Program-made: the position numbers and the translations under genes
Origin: Mangrovimonas yunxiaonensis
GTDB taxonomy: Bacteria > Bacteroidota > Bacteroidia > Flavobacteriales > Flavobacteriaceae
Reading direction: 5' to 3'
Assembly (NCBI RefSeq): GCF_000733475.1
Contig: NZ_JPFK01000007.1
Location: 711,862-775,861, forward strand
DNA length: 64,000 nt
The notes under the pieces: generated by a model
What the model saw: the letters and a program-made list of their open reading frames with translations, nothing else
Database searches by the model: none
What the model was told of the DNA's origin: nothing
Shown here: piece after piece, positions 25,806 to 34,870 of the stretch
How the letters are laid out: each line of letters starts with the position of its first letter
Position numbering within the stretch: the first letter of the stretch is position 1

Positions 25806-27677
25806 TTATTTTAAACTATCTGAAGTGTCGCTGTTTAATTTATTTTTTCTTAAAAGATAGGTAATAGGGTATAGTACAATCCCTAAAATTAACAGCAGCA
25901 CATGTTTTGATAGGGCATAGGTACTAGGAAGCAACTTGTAAAGCTTAACAAGTTTGGTGTACGCTACCACATAGTAAACAAGGTAAATAGCCCATGTTAC
26001 GATGCCCAATTGAATGCATATAAATGCAATTTCTGGAAGTTTGTTGTTTTTTAATATAAAGTAAAGTGGAATAAACACAGCGCTACAAATCCAAAACACT
26101 AGGCTAAATTTAGCATAGACAAAATAATCTGCTTTAAGTTTTAACACTTCGGGGTGTTTGTTTGTGCTTAGCTTGGGTGCAGTGTGGTCTTCGTCTGCTA
26201 TAATTTCTGCAACGGCATCTGGAAGCTCTCTACGCTCGCTATCGTCGTCTTTATTTTTTATGTTGAGCAGTTTTTTAACGGGCTCTATAAGGTGGTCAAA
26301 CTCAAACAACCCTCGGTCTTCTGTGGCGCGTTTGGTTAGGTAAATGCTTAAAGGCAGCATGATTAATGTAGATACCCATGGCGATAGGGCGGGGTTAATG
26401 CTTCCTGTCTCAGAACTCTCTTTGGCGAAAATACCAATAAAGTGGTAGGTTAAAAACAATAGAATAGCAATAACCATAGGTAATCCTAAACCTCCTTTAC
26501 GAATTAAGGCGCCTAAGGGAGCCCCGACAAAAAATAGAATAATGCATGCAAAGCCCAAAGCTAATTTTTCATGCAGGGCGATAATATGTTTGTTTAACCA
26601 AATTTGTTTGCTCTTTAGGTTTTTTTCTTTTGAAGTTACAATTTGTTTGGTGCTTTTAAAAGTGTTTTGGGCTAGGTCTATAAGCTGCACTTTTTGCTTG
26701 TTGTTAAAAATAGAAAGGATGTCGCCATTAAAAGTGCTATCGGTTTTTTTAACATCTATCCCTGTATTTATAACCGGCATGCTAGTTCTGTTATACAGGT
26801 TATTGGCATATTCTTTTCGCTCTTTCGTCTGGGCTGTTTTTAGGGTGTCTATGGTGTAGTTTAAATCCTGAATGTTAAGCATATCGTATTTGTCCGATAT
26901 GTTTTTTTGGTCAAGATCAATATCGTTCAGGTTAGATAGGTCGACATTAATGGTGTATTTTTCAAAATAGCTCTTGGCCATGGGGTGTTTTTCCCGGTCT
27001 TTATAGTCTTTTGGCGGCGTATCGTCGTAAAAATAGCCATCAAATAAAATAAGGCGAAGCACATCAGAATCTTCGTTTCCAATAAGTTCACCGTTTTTAG
27101 CGATAATGGTTGTAAAGTTACCACGCTTGTTATCGGCTTTTTTATGGATAATCACCTCTTTTAAATACTGCCCGCGATCGCCAGATTTTTTGGCCACTTT
27201 AATGTTGTATTGATCGCCAACCTCGTTAAACTGCCCTTCGGCAATAACCATGGCGGGCTTTAGCTTGGCGATGTTTTTCCTTAAATTGTAGGAGTTGTAT
27301 TTTGCCCACGGAATAACATTATTGCTAAAGAAAAAGGTGGTTATGGCCAGTAACGTTATAAAAACCCCTAAGCTTCTCATGGCGCGCTGCAACGAAATCC
27401 CGGTCGATTTCATGGCGGCAAATTCATAGTTTTCGGCAAAATTACCAAAAACCATAATAGAGGTAAGTAAAATGGTTAAAGGCAAAACCAAAGGCATTAG
27501 TTCTGGTATAACATAAATAAGAAATTTGGCAATGACCGTAACATCTAGGTCTTTGCCTGCCAGCTCTTTTATGTAAAGCCATACGGCTTGCAAAACAAAA
27601 ATCATTAGCAGTATAACAAGTACACTGATAAAGGTTTTAAGGTAGCTGGTTAGTATGTAGCGATCAAGAATTTTCAA
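25806..27677 (-). CDS. LptF/LptG (YjgP/YjgQ) family lipopolysaccharide-export permease
   Basis: 623 residues. An N-terminal block of three membrane spans ([16 protein letters not shown] start, [20 protein letters not shown]) contains the family hallmark [14 protein letters not shown] long periplasmic beta-jellyroll segment follows, then more spans ([27 protein letters not shown]). An extra ~170-residue C-terminal part with four hydrophobic segments makes it much longer than E. coli LptF/G (~360). It should move LPS with the LptB ATPase. The neighbour upstream is a LolA-like carrier (10 bp gap), linking two outer-membrane biogenesis steps in one transcript. Confidence 0.9.
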   Translation of the reverse strand: MKILDRYILTSYLKTFISVLVILLMIFVLQAVWLYIKELAGKDLDVTVIAKFLIYVIPELMPLVLPLTILLTSIMVFGNFAENYEFAAMKSTGISLQRAMRSLGVFITLLAITTFFFSNNVIPWAKYNSYNLRKNIAKLKPAMVIAEGQFNEVGDQYNIKVAKKSGDRGQYLKEVIIHKKADNKRGNFTTIIAKNGELIGNEDSDVLRLILFDGYFYDDTPPKDYKDREKHPMAKSYFEKYTINVDLSNLNDIDLDQKNISDKYDMLNIQDLNYTIDTLKTAQTKERKEYANNLYNRTSMPVINTGIDVKKTDSTFNGDILSIFNNKQKVQLIDLAQNTFKSTKQIVTSKEKNLKSKQIWLNKHIIALHEKLALGFACIILFFVGAPLGALIRKGGLGLPMVIAILLFLTYHFIGIFAKESSETGSINPALSPWVSTLIMLPLSIYLTKRATEDRGLFEFDHLIEPVKKLLNIKNKDDDSERRELPDAVAEIIADEDHTAPKLSTNKHPEVLKLKADYFVYAKFSLVFWICSAVFIPLYFILKNNKLPEIAFICIQLGIVTWAIYLVYYVVAYTKLVKLYKLLPSTYALSKHVLLLILGIVLYPITYLLRKNKLNSDTSDSLK

Positions 27678-27687
27678 CAGGGTGTGG

Positions 27688-28326
27688 TTAATCCAGTTTG
27701 TTTATGTAATAGTCCTTGTATTTATTTTTGTCAAAAGTAAACAAGGATTTTGAAAGGGGTTGATCTGTTTTAAAAGAATTAACGGTTAGGGTGGTTTTTG
27801 TGCCGTTTTTGCCAACTTCAATCAAGTTATAGATGTGCTTGGTTTGTACGTCTACCCCTAAAAGAACATGCTTAATTTCGGCATTGGAATCGATGGGAGT
27901 TAACTTGATGTACTGTATTTTTCTGCCCTTTATGTTTTGGGTAATGTCTGTATGGTAGGTATAGCCATCTTCGTAAAACGTTAGCATTTTGCTTGGGGTA
28001 ATGCTGTTTTCGTCGTCTGGGTTTTCGTTAGAAATGGTAACTTCTTCATCGTCTGGACTTATGCTATAAAGCGTTTTGCCATCGTAAATTCTAGTGGCTC
28101 CCAAAATATTTAAGCGGTATTTGTCGCCTTCTAAAACAACATTGCCTCGGGTTTCTTGGTGAATGTTTTCGGAAAGGTTCTCTAGGGTATATTTAAAATC
28201 TATAGAAATATTGCTATAGGCTTTGGCTTTGTTCGATACGTCGTTAAGCAAATTTTTAGCACTGTTGCTTTGCGAAAAGGCAAAAGAGGTGAATAAAAAG
28301 GCTGCTGTTAAAAAAAGATGTTTCAT
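27688..28326 (-). CDS. LolA-like outer-membrane lipoprotein carrier
   Basis: 212 residues. Signal peptide (MKHLFLTAAFLFTSFAFS-QS). The mature part has the LolA-like order: ISIDFKYTLEN strand, TRGNVVLEGDKYRLN strand, YDGKTLYSISPDDEEV, and LFTFDKNKY near the end. LolA carries lipoproteins across the periplasm from LolCDE to the outer membrane. It lies between ftsK (20 bp) and the LptF/G-like gene (10 bp), an order also familiar from other flavobacteria. Confidence 0.85.
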   Translation of the reverse strand: MKHLFLTAAFLFTSFAFSQSNSAKNLLNDVSNKAKAYSNISIDFKYTLENLSENIHQETRGNVVLEGDKYRLNILGATRIYDGKTLYSISPDDEEVTISNENPDDENSITPSKMLTFYEDGYTYHTDITQNIKGRKIQYIKLTPIDSNAEIKHVLLGVDVQTKHIYNLIEVGKNGTKTTLTVNSFKTDQPLSKSLFTFDKNKYKDYYINKLD

Positions 28327-28346
28327 GATTTTACCGGTTCAAGGAT

Positions 28347-30752
28347 TTACTGTTTTTCTTCGTCTAATAATTGATTTAGAGCGGCAATGTCTGGAACAAG
28401 CACTTGGCGGGCTTTACTGCCTTCAAAGCCTCCAACTATGCCAGCGGCTTCTAACTGGTCTATAAGCCTGCCGGCCCTATTGTAACCTAGTTTTAGCTTG
28501 CGTTGTAATAACGATGCCGAGCCTTGCTGTGCAATAACTATAACCTCTGCTGCTTCTCTAAATAGTTTGTCTCTATCTTCTATATCTACATCAAGACTTG
28601 TGCCACTTTCTTCACCAACATACTCGGGTAACAAATAGGCATCTGGATAGGCTTTTTGCGATCCAATATAATCGGTTATTTGTTCTACTTCTGGGGTATC
28701 TACAAAGGCACATTGCAAACGTATCATGTCGTTGCCTTGGGTGTATAGCATGTCTCCGCGGCCAATAAGTTGGTCGGCTCCTGCACCATCTAAAATGGTA
28801 CGCGAATCTATTTTAGAGGTTACCCTAAAGGCGATACGTGCCGGGAAGTTGGCTTTAATAATACCGGTTATAACATTAACCGAAGGCCGTTGTGTGGCAA
28901 TAATTAAGTGAATGCCAATAGCACGGGCCAGCTGAGCCAATCGTGCAATAGGGGTTTCTACCTCCTTACCGGCGGTCATGATTAAGTCGGCAAACTCATC
29001 CACCACCAAAACAATGTAAGGCAGAAAACGGTGGCCGTCGTTAGGGTTTAGCTTTCTGGCTTTAAACTTTGTATTGTATTCCGAAATGTTGCGGCACATG
29101 GCATTTTTAAGCAGTTCGTAACGGTCGTCCATTTCAATACATAGCGAGTTTAGGGTGTTTATTACCTTGGTATTGTCGGTAATAATGGCTTCTTCGCTAT
29201 CGGGCAATTTTGCCAGATAATGGCGTTCTATTTTATTGAAAAGGGTGAGTTCTACTTTTTTAGGGTCTACCAAAACAAATTTAACTTCTGCCGGGTGTTT
29301 TTTGTAGAGTAGGGAGGTGAGTACTGCATTTAGCCCCACCGATTTTCCTTGCCCCGTGGCACCAGCCATAAGCAAGTGTGGCATTTTGGCTAAGTCTACA
29401 ACAAAGGTTTCGTTGCTAATGGTTTTTCCTAAAGCCACGGGCAAATGCATGTCGGCTTTTTGAAACTTTTGTGAGGCGATAACCGAGCGCATGGAAACAA
29501 TTGTTGCATTCTTGTTAGGAACCTCGATACCTATGGTACCTTTCCCGGGAATGGGCGCAATAATACGAATGCCTAAGGCCGAGAGCGAAAGGGCAATGTC
29601 GTCTTCCAGATTTTTTATTTTGGAAATGCGAACTCCCGCTTCTGGAACAATTTCGTACAGCGTTACCGTAGGGCCAATGGTTGCTTTAATGCTGGAAATA
29701 CCAATTTTGTAATTGTTTAGCGTTTCAACAATTTTATTCTTGTTTTCCTCTAGTTCCTCTTGGTTTATGGTAATGCCTTCGCTATCGTATTTTTTTAGTA
29801 AATCGAGATGTGGGAATTGAAATTTGCTTAAATCCAATTTTGGATCGAACTCGCCAAAGTCCTCTACAAGTTTATTGGCTAGATTGTCCGTTTCAGACGC
29901 TTCTTCTAAAGCGTTTTCAACTTCAATGGCTATATTGTTTTCCTTATTTTCAACGTCTCCTTCTTCTTCAATGGGTGCCGAGATTTCTAAATCGTTTTTT
30001 ACGGCAGGAGGCGTTTGTGTATTGGCAGTAGTTGTTTTTTGTTCGGTATCGAGATCGAAGGTCGATTTTATGGCTTCTGCCTCGGCAGTAAGATCGTTGT
30101 CTACTATAGGGGGTTGAGAGGCTGCTTCCGAAAGGTCTTCAAAATCACTTTTAATGTTTTTCTTGGCCGATTTAAAAAGGGCTTTAAAGCTGTCTGCCGT
30201 CATTTTAAACCTTATGGCCAAATAGGTAATTGCTCCAAAAATAAGCAACATAACCACGCCTATTTTACCAATGTAGTCTTGAAGGAAAGCATTGACTTCG
30301 TACCCAATGGTGCCTCCTAAAAAGTCTATTTTACTGGTAAAAAAGCCTAGGGCTACAGAAAGCCAAATGGCAATTAAAGTGCCCCAAAACCAGTTTTTTT
30401 TCAAGCGGGCCTTGTCTATATTAAAGGTGATAAAAACCCCAGTGAGAACCGTAAGCCCCGAAAAGATAAACGCGGCCACACCAAAACCTTGTTTTATAAA
30501 AAAGTTGCTTAACCAAGCGCCAATTTTGCTCAGCCAGTTTTTGGCTTCGACTTCTCGCGTTGTAAATTCGTTTATAATGCTTTCGTCTGCATTGCCCGTA
30601 AAAAAATACGAGACGAACGAAATGAACAGGAGCATTCCAAAAATTATTAGAAAACTACCTGCAACTAATTTTTGTTGGTTGGATAAGGTTAAGCTAGGGC
30701 GCTTAAATTGCCGTTTTTTAGTGGTTTTGGTTTTCTTTTTAGTTCTCGCCAT
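28347..30752 (-). CDS. ftsK: DNA translocase FtsK
   Basis: 801 residues. A basic N-terminus (MARTKKKTKTTKKRQFKRP) is followed by four membrane spans up to ~residue 185, an acidic linker, the alpha/beta motor domain with Walker A GATGQGKSVGLNAVL at ~461 and Walker B IVLVVDEFADLI, and a C-terminal winged-helix gamma domain (ASLLQRKLKLGYNRAGRLID) that reads oriented DNA signals. It pumps chromosome DNA through the division septum and activates XerCD. It is shorter than E. coli FtsK because the linker is short. Followed closely by the lolA-like gene. Confidence 0.97.
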   Translation of the reverse strand: MARTKKKTKTTKKRQFKRPSLTLSNQQKLVAGSFLIIFGMLLFISFVSYFFTGNADESIINEFTTREVEAKNWLSKIGAWLSNFFIKQGFGVAAFIFSGLTVLTGVFITFNIDKARLKKNWFWGTLIAIWLSVALGFFTSKIDFLGGTIGYEVNAFLQDYIGKIGVVMLLIFGAITYLAIRFKMTADSFKALFKSAKKNIKSDFEDLSEAASQPPIVDNDLTAEAEAIKSTFDLDTEQKTTTANTQTPPAVKNDLEISAPIEEEGDVENKENNIAIEVENALEEASETDNLANKLVEDFGEFDPKLDLSKFQFPHLDLLKKYDSEGITINQEELEENKNKIVETLNNYKIGISSIKATIGPTVTLYEIVPEAGVRISKIKNLEDDIALSLSALGIRIIAPIPGKGTIGIEVPNKNATIVSMRSVIASQKFQKADMHLPVALGKTISNETFVVDLAKMPHLLMAGATGQGKSVGLNAVLTSLLYKKHPAEVKFVLVDPKKVELTLFNKIERHYLAKLPDSEEAIITDNTKVINTLNSLCIEMDDRYELLKNAMCRNISEYNTKFKARKLNPNDGHRFLPYIVLVVDEFADLIMTAGKEVETPIARLAQLARAIGIHLIIATQRPSVNVITGIIKANFPARIAFRVTSKIDSRTILDGAGADQLIGRGDMLYTQGNDMIRLQCAFVDTPEVEQITDYIGSQKAYPDAYLLPEYVGEESGTSLDVDIEDRDKLFREAAEVIVIAQQGSASLLQRKLKLGYNRAGRLIDQLEAAGIVGGFEGSKARQVLVPDIAALNQLLDEEKQ

Positions 30753-30809
30753 TCATGCGTTGTTTGGTTAGCAAAAATACAAATTACTAACGTTTATCCT
30801 ATATATAAA

Positions 30810-31184
30810 TTATATTTCAAAAATCTTAGGAAGATAGATGAACAGCCCTATGATTATTGCGGTTATGGCGGCATAAAAAACGGCTCCGGCAGCAATATCT
30901 TTAATAAAACCTATTTTGTTATGGTGTTCAGGATGAATAAAATCGGCCATTTTTTCTATGGCCGTATTTAATCCTTCTACCGCAACAATGAGTCCTATTG
31001 CTAGTATTTGAATCATCCATTCTGTTGGTGAAAGCTTAAAGTAAACTCCCGCAATGGTAACTATAAAAGCAACCGCAAACTGAATTTTAATACTGGATTC
31101 GGTTTTTAAAAGCAGTTTGGCGCCTTTGTAGGCATACCCGATGCTTTTTAGCCTATTTTTAAGGAAGGGCTCCTTCTTGCTCAT
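30810..31184 (-). CDS. dgkA: Diacylglycerol/undecaprenol kinase family membrane protein
   Basis: 124 residues with three membrane spans. The catalytic signature is complete: VEGLNTAIEKMADFI, then KIGFIKDIAAGAV. The family phosphorylates diacylglycerol (proteobacteria) or undecaprenol (Gram-positives); the substrate here cannot be told from sequence. The start codon directly abuts the stop of tpx and ftsK follows after 57 bp, so the genes are co-transcribed. Confidence 0.9.
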   Translation of the reverse strand: MSKKEPFLKNRLKSIGYAYKGAKLLLKTESSIKIQFAVAFIVTIAGVYFKLSPTEWMIQILAIGLIVAVEGLNTAIEKMADFIHPEHHNKIGFIKDIAAGAVFYAAITAIIIGLFIYLPKIFEI

Positions 31185-31685
31185 TTACAATAAGGCCTCT
31201 AAAGCAGCTTTATAATTGGGTTCATCTACAATTTCTGGAACTTGCTCGGTGTATTTAACCACGCCATCCTCGTCTAGAACAACAATGCATCTGGAGAGTA
31301 GGGTTTCTAAAGGGCCGGTTGTAATGTCTAGGCCATAGTTTTCGCCAAAGTTTCCGTTTTTGTAATCTGATAAGGTAATCACGTTGTCTATACCTTCTGC
31401 GCCACAAAACCTAGCTTGAGCAAAGGGTAAATCGCGGGAAATGCATAGCACTTTGGTGTTTTCTAACTCGCTAGCTTCGCGGTTGAATGTTCGTACAGAT
31501 GCCTCGCAAGTACCTGTATCTATGCTGGGAAAAATGTTTAGGATTAATTTACTGCCTGAAAAATCGCTAAGCGATTTGGTTTCTAGTGCGGCATTGGTAA
31601 GTTTAAAATCTGGAGCTTTAGAGCCAATTTCTGGAAGTTCGCCAGAGGTTTGTATGGTATTGCCTTTAAGTGTGATTGTAGCCAT
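31185..31685 (-). CDS. tpx: Thiol peroxidase Tpx
   Basis: 166 residues from the ATG ending at 31685. The open frame extends to 31733, but the Met at 31685 (MATITLKGNTIQTSG) matches the normal Tpx N-terminus and length. The peroxidatic Cys lies in NIFPSIDTGTCEASVRTFN and the resolving Cys in LPFAQARFCGAEGIDNV, the typical Tpx pair. It reduces hydroperoxides with thioredoxin. First gene of the tpx-dgkA-ftsK-lolA-lptF/G-ribB block; the thioredoxin/peroxiredoxin operon lies just upstream on the same strand but is separated by a terminator. Confidence 0.95.
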   Translation of the reverse strand: MATITLKGNTIQTSGELPEIGSKAPDFKLTNAALETKSLSDFSGSKLILNIFPSIDTGTCEASVRTFNREASELENTKVLCISRDLPFAQARFCGAEGIDNVITLSDYKNGNFGENYGLDITTGPLETLLSRCIVVLDEDGVVKYTEQVPEIVDEPNYKAALEALL

Positions 31686-31761
31686 GTTTGTTTTTTTATT
31701 TGTTTGACTAAATTTAATAATTAAAAAGACCATTAAGAAATGATTTGCTTTAAAAAATAAA

Positions 31762-31794
31762 AAAAGCCTCTTGCTAATTTAACAAGAGGCTTTT
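31762..31794 (-). terminator. Intrinsic terminator of the peroxiredoxin-thioredoxin operon
   Basis: AAAAGCCTCTTG (31762-31773) pairs with CAAGAGGCTTTT (31783-31794): 12 bp with a 9-nt loop. A-rich sequence at 31752-31761 gives the T-run on the minus strand. Confidence 0.85.
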
Positions 31795-31827
31795 AAGGTT
31801 TGCTATTAATCAACTAAAGGAAGTTGC

Positions 31828-32085
31828 TTATGTGTCTATCGATCCCATAACGCGCTTCATAAAACTATTTAAGGCGTCTTTTTTTGGTGTTCCTTCTTTT
31901 ACCATTTTGTTCACTTCAATGGCACCGTACATGTTGGAGATTAATTCTCCAATAACATCCAACTCTTCGTCTTTTAGCGAAGGGACTTCGGTTAAGGCTT
32001 CTAGGGTTTCGATGGTTTCAATAACGAAATCTTCGTCATTGTCTTCAATAAATTGCGTTAAATGTTTAATTACAGGTAACTTCAT
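31828..32085 (-). CDS. Conserved small acidic protein of unknown function, redox operon
   Basis: 85 residues, predicted all-helical and acidic (MKLPVIKHLTQFIEDNDEDF, then PSLKDEELDVIGELISNMYG). No Cys, signal peptide or membrane span. It starts 6 bp after the thioredoxin gene, and I believe homologues recur beside thioredoxin and peroxiredoxin genes in flavobacteria (recollection, possibly DUF6952). A helper or regulator of the peroxiredoxin system is plausible but unproven. Confidence 0.7.
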   Translation of the reverse strand: MKLPVIKHLTQFIEDNDEDFVIETIETLEALTEVPSLKDEELDVIGELISNMYGAIEVNKMVKEGTPKKDALNSFMKRVMGSIDT

Positions 32086-32091
32086 TGTGTT

Positions 32092-32400
32092 TTACTTAAC
32101 TTCGTTTACCAATTCTTTTAAAACATCAAACTTATTGGTTTGAACTTGGTTGACAAATGTCCCATTTTTAAACGTAGCGAACGTAGGTAAATTGTCTACA
32201 GTTGCTAATTTTCTCGATTCGGGGAATTTTTCTGCATCGGCAATAACAAAAGTCATTGTGTCATTTTCTGAAGCTAGTTTTTTAAACTTAGGCTTCATAA
32301 TTTTACAGTTACCGCACCAGCCGGCCGAATACTGTACAATTACAGTATCGTTGCCAGAAACCAATTCGGTTAAATTATCTTGCTCTAATTCTTTAACCAT
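32092..32400 (-). CDS. Thioredoxin-family protein (WCGNC)
   Basis: 102 residues, one thioredoxin fold with active site WCGNC in SAGWCGNCKIMKPKFKKLA, differing from the standard WCGPC. The cis-Pro is in VDNLPTFATFKNG. The Pro-to-Asn change is expected to shift redox potential. No signal peptide, so cytosolic. It sits 8 bp after a 2-Cys peroxiredoxin gene and 6 bp before the small acidic protein, so it is the likely electron donor of that peroxiredoxin. Confidence 0.9.
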   Translation of the reverse strand: MVKELEQDNLTELVSGNDTVIVQYSAGWCGNCKIMKPKFKKLASENDTMTFVIADAEKFPESRKLATVDNLPTFATFKNGTFVNQVQTNKFDVLKELVNEVK

Positions 32401-32408
32401 GATCTTTT

Positions 32409-33053
32409 TTAGTTTAAGTGGGCTTTAAGGTACTCTGCTACACCATCTCTGTTGGCGTTCATGGCTGTTTTTCCTTCTTCCCAGTTTGCTGGACAAACTT
32501 CACCTTTTTCCTGTACGTGAGTTAGGGCATCAATAATACGAATGTACTCGTTTACGTTTCTGCCTAAAGGCATGTTGTTAACGCTTTCGTGCTGTACAAT
32601 ACCTTCTTCATCGATAATGTAAGTCGCTCTATAGGTTACGTTGTCGCCTTCTACAGTTACAATACCGGTTTCTTCATTAAAAGTTTCGTTGGTAATGTCT
32701 AGAATGCCTAAGGTAGAGGCTAGGTTTCTGTTTGAATCTGCAAGAATAGGGTAGGTTACACCTTCAATACCACCGTTGTCCTTAGCTGTATTTAACCAAG
32801 CGAAGTGAACTTCAGGCGTGTCGCAAGAAGCACCAATAACAATAGTGTTTCTTTTTTCAAACTCTGCCATTGCAGCTTGAAAAGCGTGTAATTCAGTAGG
32901 GCAAACAAAAGTGAAGTCTTTTGGGTACCAGAATAACACTACTTTTTTCTTGTTGTTAATTGCTTCTTCTAATACGTTTAGTTTAAATGTATCGCCCATG
33001 TCGTTCATAGCGTCTACGTTTAAATCTGGGAATCTTTTTCCTACAAATGCCAT
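32409..33053 (-). CDS. 2-Cys peroxiredoxin (AhpC/Prx1 type)
   Basis: 214 residues. The peroxidatic Cys is in FTFVCPTELHAFQ and the resolving Cys in GEVCPANWEEGK, the arrangement of typical 2-Cys peroxiredoxins. It detoxifies hydrogen peroxide and organic peroxides in the cytosol. First gene of the three-gene operon with the WCGNC thioredoxin and the small acidic protein. A consensus -7 box lies ~45 bp upstream. Confidence 0.95.
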   Translation of the reverse strand: MAFVGKRFPDLNVDAMNDMGDTFKLNVLEEAINNKKKVVLFWYPKDFTFVCPTELHAFQAAMAEFEKRNTIVIGASCDTPEVHFAWLNTAKDNGGIEGVTYPILADSNRNLASTLGILDITNETFNEETGIVTVEGDNVTYRATYIIDEEGIVQHESVNNMPLGRNVNEYIRIIDALTHVQEKGEVCPANWEEGKTAMNANRDGVAEYLKAHLN

Positions 33054-33098
33054 ATTTATTATTGTTTTAAATTATTAATTCGTGACTTATTTCTGGTA

Positions 33099-33106
33099 CA
33101 AAGTTA
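33099..33106 (-). promoter_or_regulatory. -7 box of the peroxiredoxin operon
   Basis: On the minus strand this reads TAACTTTG, a full match to the Bacteroidota TAnnTTTG element, 46 bp before the start codon. The -33 region is weak. The rest of 33107-33256 shows nothing else. Confidence 0.5.
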
Positions 33107-33256
33107 CACAGATATACTGGATTTAAAATTGAATTTAATTATAAAATCTTATTGTGTGATAGATGGTGTTAATCGGTTTGCCTGCCTTGTGCTTTTTGTG
33201 TGAATTTGATGGTTTTACACCGTTTTGTTTAAGATATACGCATGAAAACACGTGTT

Positions 33257-34747
33257 TTACTGCGGTTTTTTCGACAGTTGTTTTATTTTTATTGAAAAGG
33301 CTGCAAAAAGTAGCGTCATAAAAGGGCTTAACCAGTTAAAAATGGCAAAGAAAAAATAATCAACAACAGGAACGCCTAACACACCACTTTGGTAGGCGCC
33401 ACAGGTGTTCCAAGGTACCAACACCGAGGTTACTGTACCAGAATCTTCGAGGGTTCGACTTAAGTTTTCGGGGGCGAGGTTTCTGTCTTCATAAGCTTTT
33501 TTAAACATTTTACCGGGAACCACCAATGCTAAGTACTGGTCCGATGCGGTTACATTTAGTGCCAAACAACTGGCAACGGTGCTGGCAAAGAGTCCAAATG
33601 TGGTGGCCGCCAAACTTAAAAGGGCCTTGCTGATTCTGCTTAAGGCGCCAATAGCATCCATAATGCCGCCAAAAACCATGGCGCAAACAATTAACCAAAT
33701 GGTGCCAAGCATGCCGCTCATGCCTCCAGAGGAAAACAAATCGTTAAGTTCGGCGCTGGTGGTTTCTATGGCTACATCAACGGTTATGGCGTCCATAACA
33801 CCGCGATAAGCAGTATTAAAAGTTAAGGTGTCGCTTCCGGCTATCTTGGCCACAATGTCGGGTTGTGCAATAACGGCGGCAAGTCCCCCCAATAAAGTAC
33901 CTATTAATAGCGCGATTAAAGGCGATGTTTTCTTTATAATGAGGAGTATAACAACAGCAGGAACTAAAAATAGCCAAGGCGAAATGGTAAACGCTGCATC
34001 TATGGCGTTAAGCTTGTCTGCAATGTTAGGTGTTCCGGTTGTATCGATGTTTAGTCCAATAATAATAAAAACAATTAGGGCTACAGTAATGGTAGGAACG
34101 GTAGTGTAGGCCATATACCGTATGTGTGTAAACAAATCGGTTCCGGCCATGGCGGGAGCCAGGTTGGTGGTGTCGCTTAAGGGCGACATTTTATCACCAA
34201 AATAGGCGCCAGACAGCACGGCACCAGCAGTCATCCCTAACGAAATACCTAAGGTTTCGCCAATACCAATTAAGGCAATACCAACAGTAGCCGAGGTGGT
34301 CCAGCTGCTTCCTGTTGCAATGGAAATAATGGCACAAATAACCACACAGGCAGCTAAAAATATGGTGGGATTTAAAATTTGAAGCCCATAATAAATCATG
34401 GTGGGAATAATGCCACTAATTAGCCAGGTTCCTGCCAAGGCACCGACCATTAAAAGAATAATAATGGCGCCAGAGGTCGATTTTACGTTTTCGGCAACCT
34501 CTTCAACCATCTGGTCGAAAGAGACCTTGTTAAAAAAGCCAACTATGGCAGCGACTGCAGCTCCCATAAGTAAAATAAACTGGTTGCTTCCACTTAGAGC
34601 ATCATCGCCATAAACATAAAACACGTTGTAAAACAGCATGACAATTAATGCAAAAACGGGAATTAAGGCTTCCCAGATATTTAATTCTTTGTTGTTTAAA
34701 ATGGTGTCATCTTCTGGTTTTTGGGGCTTTATATCTTGGCTTTCCAT
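33257..34747 (-). CDS. nhaC: Na+/H+ antiporter NhaC family
   Basis: 496 residues with about twelve membrane spans. Family motifs: IATGSSWTTSATVGIALIG, GAYFGDKMSPLSDTTNLAP (the most conserved NhaC segment) and LVVPGKMFKKAYEDRNLAP. It should exchange sodium for protons and so serve pH and salt balance, fitting a marine organism. Monocistronic: 200 bp separates it from the peroxiredoxin operon, and the PLP lyase gene upstream ends with a terminator. Confidence 0.93.
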   Translation of the reverse strand: MESQDIKPQKPEDDTILNNKELNIWEALIPVFALIVMLFYNVFYVYGDDALSGSNQFILLMGAAVAAIVGFFNKVSFDQMVEEVAENVKSTSGAIIILLMVGALAGTWLISGIIPTMIYYGLQILNPTIFLAACVVICAIISIATGSSWTTSATVGIALIGIGETLGISLGMTAGAVLSGAYFGDKMSPLSDTTNLAPAMAGTDLFTHIRYMAYTTVPTITVALIVFIIIGLNIDTTGTPNIADKLNAIDAAFTISPWLFLVPAVVILLIIKKTSPLIALLIGTLLGGLAAVIAQPDIVAKIAGSDTLTFNTAYRGVMDAITVDVAIETTSAELNDLFSSGGMSGMLGTIWLIVCAMVFGGIMDAIGALSRISKALLSLAATTFGLFASTVASCLALNVTASDQYLALVVPGKMFKKAYEDRNLAPENLSRTLEDSGTVTSVLVPWNTCGAYQSGVLGVPVVDYFFFAIFNWLSPFMTLLFAAFSIKIKQLSKKPQ

Positions 34748-34819
34748 GTATGTTAGTGCGTTAATTTAGGATTGTAATGTTACAACTTTAGGCGAAGTTT
34801 TGCAAATGCCAAAAAAAAA

Positions 34820-34841
34820 GCCCAATGAAAAAACATTGGGC
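34820..34841 (-). terminator. Intrinsic terminator of the PLP lyase gene
   Basis: GCCCAATG pairs with CATTGGGC around a 6-nt A loop. Nine A at 34811-34819 give the T-run on the minus strand. Confidence 0.9.
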
Positions 34842-34870
34842 TGTATATAAATTGGCATGGTATAACGTGC

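Noticed and set aside
31802..31812. GCTATTAATCA copy between a terminator and the small acidic protein gene
   Set aside because: It lies downstream of a minus-strand gene, with no promoter of the family and no start codon nearby; likely chance in AT-rich DNA.
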